Source of the DNA: Channa striata
Lineage: Eukaryota; Chordata; Actinopteri; Anabantiformes; Channidae
Assembly (NCBI GenBank): GCA_033026295.1
Contig: CM065180.1
Location: forward strand, 21,667,523-21,731,522
Direction of reading: 5' to 3'
DNA length: 64,000 bases
Shown here: piece by piece, positions 10,898-24,574 of the stretch
How positions within the stretch are numbered: the first letter of the stretch is position 1
How the letters are laid out: each line of letters starts with the position of its first letter
Notes under the pieces: generated by a model
What the model was told of the DNA's origin: nothing
The model's database searches: none
Seen by the model: the letters and a program-made list of their open reading frames with translations, nothing else
Made by a program: the position numbers and the translations under genes

Positions 10898-13557
10898 CAC
10901 ACACACACACAATCCTTATATCTAATCGAGACAAAGAACAAATATACAACATACAAGTTATGGTCTGTGTATGTGCTTGTGTTCTTATTTTATTGCTATT
11001 AACTCTCTGGCACTAATATCAGCACAGCAAAGGCCAACATGCTGCATTAAAATGACCAACTTTATCTATCATAGTTGAATATAGAAACCGAGATTTTCAC
11101 AGTGTGCTTGTGTGTCTCCGCAAACCAGTCCAGTTACAGTTTTAGATGCATATGTGTGGTTACATAATCATATTCGACTCAGTTCATCCATGCGTGCATG
11201 TGGACATTTAACACCTGATGTAATGAAATTCCTCTGAGGCGTTCCTGAGAAACTAGTTCACGCAACCTGAAAACAAAAAGTGTAAATATACAGTAATGAA
11301 GTTTCGGGTAGTTTGCTCATTTACTCAAGACTTATGAATAATGACTAATGAATATTTTTATAGACTAAAATCAGACTACGGCCAGCTAAGCTGAGCTTAA
11401 TAAAAGGGTTGGAATCAGAAATAAACAGCTGACGAGGCTTCATCTGAAGAGCACAACATACGTGTCAGGCAGCTTCATGTACCCTGAGCAGTCTTGACTC
11501 CTTTGAGAACAAAATCATGTGTTTTACTTTTTTTTTTGTGCATGAATAAAAAAAAAGCAGTATTTTAAAACAGGGACAATTGCACATGAGGAAACTGTTT
11601 TATTACAAAGTTTTATGTGTCAAATCACAAACTGTAGCTGCTCATCAGGGAAACTGTTTCCTACTTTGGCAAAAAATAACTTCAGTGATTGTGGAACTTC
11701 TTATATTGAGTAACTTTTTGTGTCTTTTAACCTGATGCTGCCACATTCAGACCAAGGTATCGTAAATCCCTGCTTGCTCTACAAAGATCTTGTGATGATA
11801 ATGATATCAATCTGCGTGAACTAATAAACTAATCATGCAATAGACCAGAACAACATTCGTAACCATGGTAACTGTACACAACAAAATGGCGACAGCTGTT
11901 ACTTTAACCTTTTCCCCACATTAATTTAGTTTAGATACACAGATAGAAATATTAGTTTTGTTATATTTCTAACAGCATTTGTGTTTAACTAAAGCTTATG
12001 ACTGAAATTTGACTATATGAGTTTGGATTTTTGTCATGAAAGCAAAACTTAATCAAAATGTGGTTTCAACAGGAAAGTTTTATTTCCTCTTTAGGTGCCG
12101 TCAGGTGGACTTTGTTGTTCTCCGACAGAGCCGGGCTAGCTGTTACTAGTCTTGGTGCTGAGCATGGTAACTGTTCTCTGTCAATCATTAAAAACAAATA
12201 ATCAGAATGCTAAACAAACGCTGTAAGATGACACACTATAACAGTGCCTGGCAGCGTGATGTTCAGCCAGCACAATTCTTGGTCAATCTCAAGAGTGGAA
12301 GAATAAATCAAATATGAAAACTTGAGGTTTAAAGATGTTCCCAGGCTCCCATCATGACAGATCTCTTTCAACATAAGTCCTATTGGCAGATGAATTTCCA
12401 TGTGTGGCAGTCAGCTGGGCCTCATTCCCCACGGTGGTTCTTCTTCTGCTGCGATCCCTTTGTCTCTAACCCTCTGAGCTCTTTTGTCTTCCTCAGTCAA
12501 AAGAAAGTAGACAAAGAGCTTCGTCTTTCTGTTCCTCGTGTCAGACTAGAAAGAAACGGCCTGCTGTGCTCCGAGCTCGCTGTAAGACAATGTGGGTCAG
12601 TTTGTTATGGAAGGAAATCAATTGGTTTCTTCCTGCTGCAAACCATTGTAGTTATTATTGGAATATGTAAATTTGGTGGGTGGTTGAACTCTGTTTGTGT
12701 ATCTAGTATCGTGATGCTTTCTTTGCACTATGCTATAAATACAGTCTGCCCCAAATGGCCTCCCATGGGCTGATCAATGACCACTCCCGCTAATGCATTT
12801 AAGTATTGATGATCCTTCGTAGCTATTTGTTAACCCGCCTATCCAGTGCTGCCACTCAGATATCCAAACAGCCATTTAGTCTGATAATGGTCAACAAGAG
12901 ACTCGGTTCATCTTCCAACGTGTCATCTAAACCCATCAACCCACCAACCATGGAAGCAAACAATCTAACCTGATGACTCATGATCCAAGCTGGCTTGAAG
13001 AGTAGAGAGGTGTCCAACCATCCTGTACTGGACCTGCCAATCACCCTGAAAGCCTGTCACTTAAACTGCTGCTGGCTGTAGCTAAACATTTACCCGGCGT
13101 TCAATTCAGGTAAAGGAATAAAAGATGCGGACTGAAACTTACTCCTTATGAGCCCACGCAGCGTTTGAGGGATCCTAATAGTTTGAGGTCCTGAGGATTT
13201 TATGACCCAACAGAACAGAACCCAAGAACCCATCACTGATACCCGTAATGTAAAAGGCTGCACAGATAGACCCCAGGTGGAGCTCAGGTGCCTGTCCTTT
13301 AGCCTTCTGATTTAAGAATGCACCATTTTTAATTTTTAATTCTGTTTTTTTAATCTGTCTCATGGTATCAAATTAGAGCTCAAACCCTGCCATAACTCTA
13401 ATAAATGTACCTACAGTACAAGAATGCACAAGTCTGCCCATGATGGGTTAATGTAAACATCTGTCTGCAAGTGGATATTAATATGCACTTAGTATTGGTC
13501 CATATGTGCTATACTGTATCTTCTCGTTTACCTTATGTCACATTTGGAAATTGCATA
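9341..13557. other. Intergenic DNA without recognised genes
   Basis: No exon with splice sites or family motifs was found. It contains a pyrimidine-rich tract at 10230-10400 and a CA microsatellite at 10867-10910. Confidence 0.6.
10867..10910. repeat. (AC)n microsatellite with one GC interruption
   Basis: AC dinucleotides over 44 bases, broken once by a GC pair near 10891. Confidence 0.96.
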
Positions 13558-13740
13558 CATTGTCTATAAAAAGTATTCACCTCTTTGGATTTAAATCAAT
13601 CATGGTCAATATAAGTTGGCGACATTGTCCAAAATATTTTAGAAAAATACCTTCTTAATGTAAAAGTGAAAACAGCCTAAATAATTGTTATTGAAACCCT
13701 ACAAAGTAATGCCATTCAAATAAAAAAGTGTAAGCTTTTA
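13558..13740. mobile_element. Terminal fragment of a Tc1-like DNA transposon
   Basis: The sequence TGTCTATAAAAAGTATTCAC followed by CTCTTTGGATT resembles the well-known inverted-terminal region of fish Tc1-like elements. The later GTAAAAGTGAAAACAG also fits their subterminal sequence. Only one end is seen, so this is a truncated copy. The assignment is from memory of the family. Confidence 0.55.
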
Positions 13741-16700
13741 TCTGCAACTGTAACTTTTAAAATGACTGACCTTATCCAAAACAGGTCCAGCTTTTTGAAA
13801 CGAAGCCCTTTGTGACTCCTTTCCTATAAAGAACTAATGTTGTGGTGGCGTGTGTCAGTGTCAGGCTGCGGGTTATTTATAATGTTAAGCTACAGTTCAC
13901 AAAACGGCTGAAAACCATGTGCAAATACAGGATGTGATTTCTTGAGTGAGTGTTATTTCACATCATAGCCTAATAACACACCTATTCTTATTTTGTCATA
14001 AAAGAAATCCCCTTTCTTGACTGAATCTCTGACATACACACAGGTCTTGCAGTGAATGTCCAAACGGTTACAGTTTACATGCAGCAGGAAAGTATTTCTT
14101 TGAGCAGCTGCTCACTGAAAAATGTGCTTCTAACCAGAAACCGGAAACACTGGCAGGGGGGCGGCATGAAAATGATGCCACGGGCAAAGTAATGGCAGGT
14201 GGCGGAGCTCACACTGTGTCCTCGCAGTGAGATCGGTCGCTTGAGATTCAGCCTAAAAGACGTGCGCTCCAAAATAGAAAGGGTTGTCTGGCTACAGTGC
14301 GCTAAGACAAAGGCTTTAATGTGTGCTGGGACAGGCTGCAAGCTCACGCAGTCATACACACGATAAGTTTTAGACAGGATGCATGGACGTCTGCAGAGAT
14401 CCAGTCCATGGCTAACCAGAGAACCATCGGTTAACCAGAGAACCAAACCCCGTCTCTGTGACTAGTTATGCACAAAGCCAGTAGATGCCAACAGTTAATT
14501 TTACCGCTGGAGGTCGGTCATTAGCTGTGTCCGTCTCATTGGACTGTCTCTGTGTTTGTGTGCGTGTGTCAACAGAGACAGTAACTCAATCGGCCAGTCA
14601 GAGGAGAGATCTGTCCTCACCTGTCCCTCAGGAAGTGGAACAACGCGGAGGGAGACGGAGAGAGAACGATGGACAGACAGACAGAGAGACAGACAGACGG
14701 GTCACCCAAAGGTGAGTTCAGAAAAGTGGAAGTGGTGTGGCTGATGTGAGGAAACAATAAGTCAAGAAAGGGGAAGCGCAAATGTCAGGCAGAGACGGAG
14801 CGTGAGACGGTGAGACGGTGAGACGTGGCCTACTGGGTCCAGAAATGTAGGTTGGCCCCAGTGTCCCCGCCACAGATGATGGTTACAGTCACGTTGTTTT
14901 TACATCTCGTAGGGGACAGTTTTCGTGCATCTTCCTAATAAAACAAAGAAGCGACTACAACTACAGTTGCTTCTTTTTTTGTTGCTTCATTTTAATTTTT
15001 TTTTGTCTTGTTGCTTGACGCCCCGAGTGTGTAAAGGTTTGTATGTCTGAGGATCAAATGAAGATATAAAATTCTGCATCTGTAAAGTTGCTGTGAGTCT
15101 CATTTTCCATCCATTTGTGATGGTTGGCTTTGTAGTCAGTTTGCGTTTCATGGTTTTGCGTCTTCACGTTTCGTTCTGGGGTCACGTTGCATAGGCCCGC
15201 TCAAGAGTCCGTCCACTTCACGGGGACACGCCGGACAAATGGACAATGCTCAAACCGTCAAAGCAGGTTGGGACGTAGCGTTGCACTGACTGGACCTTGT
15301 CGACGCAGAAACTCTCCCCGCCTCGCTCTCGTCTGCTCCCTCTCTCTTCTGTTCAACCTTTACTGACACAAAGCGGATTTGTAAAATCCAGTCGACTTTC
15401 ATCGCCGCTCTGGGATCCGTGCAAGTGCACACACACATGCGTTAGAGTGTGTGAAGCCTTAAATTAGCATGTTGGATAAGCTACGCAGCGTAAGGTCGCT
15501 AACTCGCTCATCTATTAGCAGATGTAGTGTTTCATAATTAATCTCTTGTTGCTGCTAAGTGACGGGTGATTTAAGTGTGTGTGTGTGTGTTGGTGGATTA
15601 GCGTAGCTTAAACTCGTGGATGACTCATGCTTGGTCCAGTACTGATGACATCATTATAAATCTCAGTGCTTCTCCCAGGAGCTGTTTATCCAGCTCTATA
15701 TTTATCATTTTATCACACTTGCAGAAACACATTCTAACTCGTTCAGTCCGTTACCTACATGACACAGGAGCCCAGAAGCACTTTTTGGCTTTTGTGAGGA
15801 GATGTAAATGGCGAGTAAAAACATGACACATATGGGAAGGCAAACTGCTTCCAGGAGGATTTTTTTTTATTATTATTATTTTTTTCAACCAGATCTAATC
15901 AGAAATGTTCACGCTGACATTGCAGTATTAAATTCAGGGCTTCCTCTTTAATTTGATTCTTTAAACTTCTTCAAAGCAAAAGTTGAGTCAAGCAGGCTCA
16001 TGGCAATGCCTAAATTACTGAATCCTCTTTTTAATCATAAGAGCAAGGAAGCGTGAGAGTGTTTAATGGTTGATTTTATAATTTGATCACTGAAATATTT
16101 AAAATTAGCCAAAATAATTAATTGTATCCATTCAGATATTCATTTAGAGACGTCCAGCATTCATAATTCAGTTAGACAGTCCTGATTTAGGCACCAGATG
16201 TGCACGCAATTAGCAGTCTTTGAGCACCGTCGTTGAGTCTGTGAGCGGTGGGCGATGAAGGAGTTTACTGTTCAGAAATGATAAAGACCCACCCTCAACT
16301 TTCGCCTTCCAGTCTAACACACTCAGCCGTTCGACCCGGAGGTTTCTTTATCAGGAGGATACACCAAACCGAACAGGGGGTATATTCTGTCACCTTGGCT
16401 GAATAAACGGCAGACGTTTTTTTTGTCCTTCGGAGCAACAGAACAACAGCAATGTTTTCCTCGCTTTCATCAAAGCCATCTGCAGCGACCTCATTATCGC
16501 TTCCCGATTTCAAAGCTCGTCTGCACTGGGTTCATCGCAGGCTGCTTCCACCAGTCGCAAACGATCCACAGCAGAATGAGAATTCCCTCACTGTTACGTT
16601 TAATTACGCGTCCGAACGCGAGCTGAGGGCCGCACTAATAACTGCTGATAAATGAGCCCGTTATTTATCAAACGTGAAGGGAGGATATAATTCAGATTAT

Positions 16701-19304
16701 GGCTAAGGCTAAATATGAGACGGCATAAATAATTCAGAGCGTCGCTGTGACACTGAATCTTCACTGAGTGCCTGTAATTGACCCGCTCTACTATTCACCT
16801 GCGCCCACACAATTCAATCGGACCCCCCCACACACACGGGGTTGGATAAGGTTTACTCTGCACCAGAACACAAACATATCAGGGCCCCTCATCCGAGCTG
16901 CAAACATCGACAGGATGGAGTAACGTGCCGTACAGTCGGTGTTCAGCATCTGAGTTCCACTCTGCATCACTACACTGATTCTGTGTAGGTTCCAAGATCG
17001 GGGGGTGTGTTGTTCCTTCATTACATCACTCACTGTTTTCATTCTTGCATTCATTATATATCACAGGATCATTCGTCAGCAGACACCAGCACGGCTCTAC
17101 TACACTGCTGCTTGCTGTGACTAGTCGGCTTTTAGTTGTACGTGAATTATTATTTTGTTTTTAACGTTGAGATTCGGTCCAGAGCAACGCATACGATGAG
17201 CAAAACCAAACCACAATCTATTTGGCTGCAATTAATCGCAGTTTGGCACATTATTTCACCATTCACAGAATCATATCAGTCCTTGTATACCCATATTTAT
17301 GGTTTAGCAGGCAGCCAACTACCTTCCAGTTGGTCTAGTACAGGGTTAAATTCAGGGAATGAACACACAACGGAAACATTTTACGAACATTGCACAGTTC
17401 TGTGATTTATCTTGTTTTCCTTCGTTGCGATGGAGAACATTAAAAGGAGACGATGAGCGCTCGTTTTGTTTTTAAATGTGCAGACCACGCTCACCACACT
17501 TCTTCCAAATCCCTCTTGTGCCTCAACTTTAAGCCTCACTGTAGTCGTAGCTGCCGTACGTGCACGTAACCCACGATGCAGATGTATAAACTAAGCTTAA
17601 CATCTTTTACTTAATCCTCTTTACTCCATGTGGGATGTAAGACCCCAAACAGCTCTCTCTGCTGTTCCTGAACTTTCAGTTCATCTTGTCTATCAGAGTT
17701 CAGCGCACTTTCCTTTTACCTGGAATATTATTAGCATCACCGTGAAGTATTACCGTTTCGAAAGCGAAGACAGCAAAACCAATAACCTATAGACGACACC
17801 TGTCACTCTTTGTGGGCCTAAAGCAGAGGATTCGCATTCAGACTCTAATTCCAACATCTCCCTGTCGATTCCAGGGCAGACGTGTCTCAAAGAGAGCAAA
17901 CGCTGAACTGGAGCTTCAGTCGCTAGAAAACCGTTGCAATAAAGAGGACGTGAAAGACACGAGTGCATGAGTGTTTGAAAAGACGGGTTGTACAGGAATG
18001 TGACGATGATTTCATCGTTCTGCCTGTTACCTGTGCAAATGCACTGCAGAGGATAAGTGACATGAATGACGTGACGACTTCAGATAAACTGAATTAACAG
18101 GGAGGTGCAGCTCCAAACAACTAATAGTACAACGGAATTAAGCTGCTCTCGGTAATGGGACGTTCTCAACACGTCTTTAAACGCCACATCTTGTTATCTC
18201 ATCACACGTATGTCACTTTTCACGCTCAAACTCGCAGTATGAGACATTTTCCCTTCGAGAGGAGTGAAAGTGTTTTGAATTGTTATATCTGTTGTAATCT
18301 GGTGCGTGTCTGCGTTTCCTGATTATCACTTACAGAAAATTAAAAGGCAAAGAGACTGTCTGTCTGTCTGTCTGTCTGTGAACACGTTTTCACACTGAAA
18401 CATGCGCGGCCACGTTTAAAAAAAAAAATCCAGTTAACCCCTCGAGCCACATCATCATTAATGACCCTTTACAAGGTCGTTGTGTTGTCGGTAATGAGAC
18501 TAGACACACAGTCACAGTTTGACACACTCTTTAAGAACGAGGGGCTAAATTTTACACAACCACCATAAAGGTTTATCTCGGCTATAATCGATAGTGTATG
18601 ACTTTCATTATCTTTGTCGTTTGGTAATATCATCGTATCATAGCCCGGGAGAACTGCCGCGCAATCCTTTATCATCATAATCATCATCATAATTGTTATT
18701 GATGTGAGAGGATGGATATTTAAAGCACGGGCAGGCAATGCACTCCTCCTCTGGAAGATCATTTATTTTTAAGATCGGTCGCACAAAGTGTTGCGCAATT
18801 ACATAAGTGAACAAACTGTGTCAGTGTTTGTGTCTGACGAGATGTCTTCGGGTCAAACAGAAGTTAAACACGACTGCAACAAAAACGAACGTGGCTGTTT
18901 GTACGTAACTCTGAAGTAATCAACCCCCGTAAACTACGAGTAATCCTTGTAACCATATTAGACATGTACAGACATGCATCTTGTACTTTATTTATTTATG
19001 AAGTTACTTGAACACGTCGTGCTTGGTTTCAGTCACTGTCGCCTGTAAGAAACCAAAGAAAACGCCACCACCAAAGCAGTTACACAAGCTCTGCAATCGC
19101 ACGCATGTCTGAATCCACCTTATAGATGCGGCTTGGATTAGACGTGAAACATTTTGGACAAGTCCCATCACATGACTCTATTTCCTGATATGTCAATTGT
19201 TTAGCAGGAAATGACTGTTAACCACTTCCTCTGAGGACTCCAGTGTCTTCTTACAATCAAGAGACGCGCACATCTTGTCTGTGTATGTCCTTCATTGAGG
19301 GACA
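13741..19304. other. Intergenic DNA without recognised genes
   Basis: Frames are short and carry no family motifs. A TGTC microsatellite lies at 18357-18379 and an A/T-rich, TAATTA-containing stretch at 16040-16160. Nothing else could be supported. Confidence 0.55.
18357..18379. repeat. (TGTC)n tetranucleotide microsatellite
   Basis: Tandem TGTC/CTGT units, read directly. Confidence 0.95.
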
Positions 19305-19314
19305 TGCATAGACA

Positions 19315-19430
19315 GACGTCCTGATGTAGACTGAAAGCTCTGTCCGGGGTGGACCCCAGCTCTCGAACCGACGACGGCTGGGATCGGCTCCAGCCCCCTG
19401 TGATCCTGCACAGGAGAAGCAGTTAATGAT
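19315..19430 (+). repeat. Fragment of a common fish dispersed repeat
   Basis: The words GTCCGGGGTGGACCCCAGCT and GGCTGGGATCGGCTCCAGCC, followed by CCTGTGATCCTG and an AGAAGCAGTTAATGAT tail, match a repeat end I recall as very common in teleost genomes. Family and boundaries are not resolved. Confidence 0.55.
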
Positions 19431-20660
19431 TCCGGTCTGTGTGAAAAGCTTTGTAGCTGCTCGTTATATATCAATTATTAGCCCACACTGCAGATACGAT
19501 GGTTATAAAAGATTGGTAATCACCAAAACCATGTCCCTGTGCATAACAAGAATTCCATTTAACAAGCTGAGGTCACATGAGACTGAACCGTCATGTGAGT
19601 TGGTCGCGAATGGACGTGAGGGATATAGGACCTTGGTCAAAATGACATGCGGTATATTTCCACGACAGAGTTATCGTTGTGGGCTCGTGAGGACGACGTG
19701 CGCTCAGGAAATTAAACTCATACAGAGCTCATTCAACCGACGCTGGAAAAGCATCCGCACGCCGCTGTCTTCATCAGTCAGCATGTGGGAGGACCACAAA
19801 TCAGCCGCCAGGCCAAGGGGTTCGAGGCCGAGCCAGGAGTTTGTCACCACTTCCTGTGTCCTCGTTCTGCTTTTACTCTTTTTTTGTTCCAATTTTATCC
19901 CTTTTCTCATTTCGTTTTCGTTCTCATTTCCTTTTTTTTCCCTGCGTTTACTGCGTTCCCTTCCTCCATTACAGCACTTCCATCTTTCCTTCGTTCCCTT
20001 CTTTATTTGCCTTCCTTTTCTCTTCCTTCCTTCCTTCCTTCCTCCGCAGTTCAGCTGCAGTTCAGTACTTCCGATGCATTTCTTAGCAGCACATCCGGTG
20101 ATGATGCCCGGCAAAATAATTTCAGGCATGAAATCAAAGCACATTATGATTTTTACCATGAAAGGCGTGAGTCATCAGAAGACAATTTCTATCCCCAACA
20201 GCTGTTTTTTTTAGTATAAAGATAGCAGTATTTTACATTTTACCCCCCCTCAAAAAAGCATTACGTAATGGTATAAACACCTGATTGTGGGAGTCATTTG
20301 CCACAAACGGTGCCATTGATTGTGTGGGAAACATGGGGCTGAATCCTATCAGCGGAGTGCGGTGTTGGGATTTAGAGAGTGATTATATTTGACATCCTGC
20401 TAACAATCCCCCTGTTGGTGAAACCATTTAAAGGTACAAATAGCAAGATGTTTCACTTATAGCCAGGGGCACATAACACAATAATAGCATCGACTGTCAG
20501 CTGTGAAGACACTGTGGGGGAAAAACTCGCTGGATGAGCTGTTGAATCGAGGGAGGCAAGAAAAAAAAAGAAGCTCCGATTAAAAAAAATATAATAAATA
20601 AATGAAAAAATGTAAAGACGAGAGGAGCTGAGGGACAGAGATGGCTGGGTGAAAAGAAGG
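19431..20660. other. Pyrimidine-rich non-coding stretch
   Basis: A long open frame runs through here on the plus strand (19426-20214), but its second half is Phe/Leu/Ser/Pro-rich because of a CT-rich tract at 19860-20045. It has no domain, so I do not call it a gene. A TTCC tandem lies at 20022-20044. Confidence 0.55.
20022..20044. repeat. (TTCC)n microsatellite
   Basis: Tandem TTCC units inside a pyrimidine-rich tract. Confidence 0.92.
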
Positions 20661-20667
20661 TGCCTTT

Positions 20668-20826
20668 CACTTTAATTAGCGGTGGCAAATTAATTAGCAG
20701 CAGGATGTGAATTAATTAGTGTTTCAAAGGCAGTTTCAAGGCAGTGCCATAAGGAGCCACTGTAGAGGTCCCATTAGGCTTTACAGTTTGTTGCAGCCCA
20801 AACATTATCCTATTAATTAGCAATTA
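20668..20826. promoter_or_regulatory. Candidate enhancer: cluster of four TTAATTAG motifs
   Basis: TTAATTAG occurs at 20672-20679, 20690-20697, 20712-20719 and 20813-20820, all in the same orientation, with a further CAATTAAAT just after the last. TAATTA is the core recognised by many homeodomain proteins. The interval lacks tandem structure, coding potential and repeat signatures. This makes a conserved non-coding element plausible, but conservation cannot be seen from one sequence. Confidence 0.4.
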
Positions 20827-23139
20827 AATGCTTCTTGAATTCCCCTTCTATCAATTTCTGGCTCTGTTTTTCTTCTTCTTGTCTTTATTGCACCTTCAGA
20901 GGCAGAAAACGCAACCCCCCCCGCCGTCTGCCGAAATTCACCGTGAAAGAACTTGCAGCTGCGCATTCATGGAACGGAATGTTTCGATTGCTTCCTGTTA
21001 GCCCACATTGGATCGAGAACTGTGATCCTGAGGCTCCTTCTCCTCTTCCAATAATAATAATAATAATAAAAAAAAGTTTGCTACCGTTTCAAGGGTTTGT
21101 GAATGTTTCTTTCTACGGGACTGAACTGAGGTGCAGACGGAAGACACAAAGATTGATATTGTCATTGATTTTTAAAAGCCATCTAATTTCCACGGTTCTT
21201 CTTCTCGGCTGGCTGCTTTACAGCCTCCATAACCTGGTTCACCAGGAGTGAATGGGTCAGTTCACAGGACGTTCGCTTTCTCTCTCTCTCACACACTCAC
21301 ACATTACTTCAGTTTTTAAGAAGCTCTATTAAATACACTGAATAACTGACTTGACTGGCTTCAATTGAAATGTGCTGAGCAATAATCATGGGATGTCTCA
21401 TTCAGATTGTGTTACAGCACCTTACACAAGTGCAAACAAATCATGTAATACAAAAGCATTGGCCATTGATTTGACTTGCAAAATAGTTTCAGCGAAGCAT
21501 CGATTCTCACTTCCTCTTATTAACGTCTTGAAATATCCTTAGGCACTTGTAAGTTACTTTGTGTAAAATTGTAAAAACACATTTGTTGTAGAGTGTGACT
21601 CTTTCTTTGGATTTTCTCTCATGATTCTGAAAAGCGTCAGGACAATAGTTCAGTACTGAGGTCAGTTAAGAGCTGCCATGTCTTTGTCCCATCTCCATTA
21701 AAAATAAGATTATAATAAAAAAACACATCTGAACTTAACATTTTCTTTAGGTAATTTAGTTTCACAATTAACCTAAAAAGTTAAATTATTATTATAGGTT
21801 ATTTTAAATTATTCATCATAATTAACCTAACAAACATGTTTCCCTTCTGTTGAAGGAAGGTGCCCACCTGAAGGAGGTGTCTTTGTGTCTGCTCACAAGG
21901 AGCAGAAGACAAAAAGAACCCGGCTGACTGACCAGGAAACACCAGGACACGACCCACCGCCGTCTAAACACTGACACCGGAGGAAAAGCTACAGGTAAAT
22001 CTCAGCGTTGTGAAGGGAACAGAGATGATTTTTGCTGGCGTTTGTTCTGCTTTGAGCTACATTTTAACATCATCGTGCTAAAACATGCATAATAACACAT
22101 GTTAACACGCTGATGTTTGGCACACTCATCATCTTAAACTGACATACACAAACTCAATACTCAAAGAAAGGTGTTATAATAGAATGTAATATTAAAGCTT
22201 ATCCGTTCAATCCCCGGTGTAAAAAGCAGCGCTGGCCCACCCTCAGCAACACTGGGTGATCGGGGTCTTTCTGTCAGTGTCACTACCCGCAAGAAATGTA
22301 GGTGAAAAGACTGAGACAAGGTTTTGTTGCTTAATTACGTCACTTGTACGAGTGTGTCACACTTGGATATTAATATTGTACAACAGAAATACCAAGTTTT
22401 GTGAGTAGACATTGATTTTCGGTCATCAGTCAGAAAGCTGATGAAAACAGTGAGGTCACGATACGACGCACTGATTTTCCCTGCAGGTCAGTTATGATAA
22501 TGTTGTACTTCAGTGTAAGTCTCTAACGTGGGCTTGGAGGAACAGTAGTGGCACATGCCACATGTGTTTTTTGTGTTCTAGCGTTTGTAGGTCATTTGAA
22601 GGTACATCTCCATCATGGTACAATTTCTTTATCTAACCATGTTCAGTTTCCCGCTTCGCTTCAAGACTCGGGCTGAGTCTTTAGCGATGCCTCAGTTCGG
22701 TCCGGCCTATAGATGATGTTTTATTTATGTCACCAGAGGAGCTAGTGGGTAGCTAACATCATCAATGCCACGTAACACATTTTATGGAAACTTGATAATT
22801 TAACCCCTTGGCTTTGACGCACAGAGGAAATGTCATTTAAATAATTGTGCAAAGAATCTTCGGATTTGTCGGGCCATGAAGAATCCACCTGTTGCAGCCT
22901 TTGTTGCCAGGTGGTTGCCGGGGGGAAAGTAGGCCACATTTTTCAGCCGCTTTTGAAGGAGCCTTTGAAATAGGACAGTTGTTGCGACACTGTGACGCAG
23001 TTGGTCTTTAAATGCAGCCATCAAAGAATGCAGCCCCCGAAATGAGACACATCTTCTTCCCTTCTCAACAATGCGTTATTGGTGTCCCTCAGGAAGCAGG
23101 ACAGTCATCTCCATGGAAACAAAGATGAAAGGAAAATGA
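20827..23139. other. Intergenic DNA without recognised genes
   Basis: Contains an AAT microsatellite at 21049-21069 and otherwise unremarkable sequence. No supported exon. Confidence 0.55.
21049..21069. repeat. (AAT)n microsatellite
   Basis: Seven tandem AAT units, read directly. Confidence 0.93.
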
Positions 23140-23141
23140 TA

Positions 23142-23524
23142 CGGTTGGGTGCAGATGTTTGCATCCTCTCGTTATGAAATGGCAGAAAGGTTATCACCAT
23201 CATGTTTGTTCCAAATGATCTAGTACAAATATCCCTTTATCAGAAGTAATTAAAGTTCAAGTCTTTAATTGAACTTTGTCAGCGAGGATGGAATCTTTTG
23301 CACTACATGCAGTTTCATTGTCACCGGATGCAAACTCGAAACTAAACCTAACATAAAAACAGTGGACGTTCAGCTAATACAAATTTATCATCACAAGTAA
23401 CAAAAGCCCTTGCTTTAAATATTATAAAAATGTACTTTAAGTAACTTTCCATCATTTTGGATGAAGAAACATTTGTACAAGCTATTTACATTTTGAAGAA
23501 GATGCAAACTTTTGCACCCAGCTA
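23142..23524. mobile_element. MITE with 24-bp terminal inverted repeats and TA target sites
   Basis: The left end CGGTTGGGTGCAGATGTTTG and the reverse complement of the right end TAGCTGGGTGCAAAAGTTTG match at 19 of 24 positions across the full terminal repeat. TA dinucleotides flank both sides (23140-23141 and 23525-23526). The 383-bp interior has no coding frame. TA duplication and size fit a non-autonomous Tc1/mariner-type element. Confidence 0.75.
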
Positions 23525-23526
23525 TA

Positions 23527-24574
23527 ATATTCCGTTTTCTGAGAGACTACTGTCATCAGGCACCAATAAAAAACATTAAATTATATGTTATATCTACATT
23601 TTTTTCAGTTCACCAACCGCGTCTCCACATGTAGCCCACTGCAGCTTCAGGCTACATGTTGTTGTGCTGTACGTGGCTCATCACAATAAGAGGTGGCTGT
23701 TGTCAGCTAACTGAACTGAGAATCACGACTAACAACACACTTCCTGCCTGGAGGCACAAAGTTGAATTTATTTTTTCTTTTTATTCCTATTCTGGTGACT
23801 CTGCTGAGTTTTGGAAAAAAGTGAAAAGCAAGCAGTTTTTGCTCATCCTTCCTTTCTGGATCACAGTCAGTTTGTAAGAGCTCAACAGGCTTCCTCCCAT
23901 ATGTACATCATCAGCAAAGCACTTTAGAGTTAACAGGCTTCAGCTGACATTCGTTGCCTCAACAACCCACGTAGCAGAGCTACTTTAAGACACCGACACA
24001 GTAAAAAACCATTGGCTTCCTTTGGGTCATCTCCCGCTTGCATTGCCCTGTCCTCACACAGCTGTCGACTGCAACATCTGTGCTGTGCGGCACCGTCACA
24101 GCTTAACGTCCAGCTTTTGCTCATTTAGAACAAACCTACATCTGGGACAAACTCTGTCATTCTGGGATGCTGCAAAACTGTGTGCACCTACTTTAGCTCA
24201 GGGATAACACACATTTTCACACCATTCAGTGGGCTGTTATCATCCTATAGTTAAGGCTCAGTAGGTCGTTATCACATGCTGTAGTCTGATAATAAACCTG
24301 GAGCTACAACGTTCGTATGTTTATCCATCAAGTGTTTGTGCCTGCGTTTGAGGAGAAAATCGAATTAGTCAGGCCTTGGCACAAAAGCATCATGGTTGGG
24401 CCGGTGTCACGATCCACCCTGACCTCCCCCTTCTGAGGACATTTTCTGTTTCAGACTACTTCACCAACCGTCACTCCTGCTCCTGTATTATTTATTATGC
24501 AGTTTGCCTCATTGTCGGCCTTCTAGGACGTAGAAGGTCACCTACTGAGCCACATCTATGTGTTGATAACGACT
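23527..24574. other. Intergenic DNA without recognised genes
   Basis: No exon or recognised repeat seen. Confidence 0.5.

Noticed and set aside
14790..14830. GGTGAGAC direct repeats
   Set aside because: Only three short units; not a CRISPR-like or otherwise organised array.
19426..20214. Longest open frame in the window (262 codons, plus strand)
   Set aside because: The second half is a translated CT-rich tract, there is no domain or splice support, and three other frames across it are also open.
22195..22260. GTTCAATCCCCGGT resembling a tRNA T-loop
   Set aside because: No matching acceptor, D- or anticodon stems could be drawn around it.
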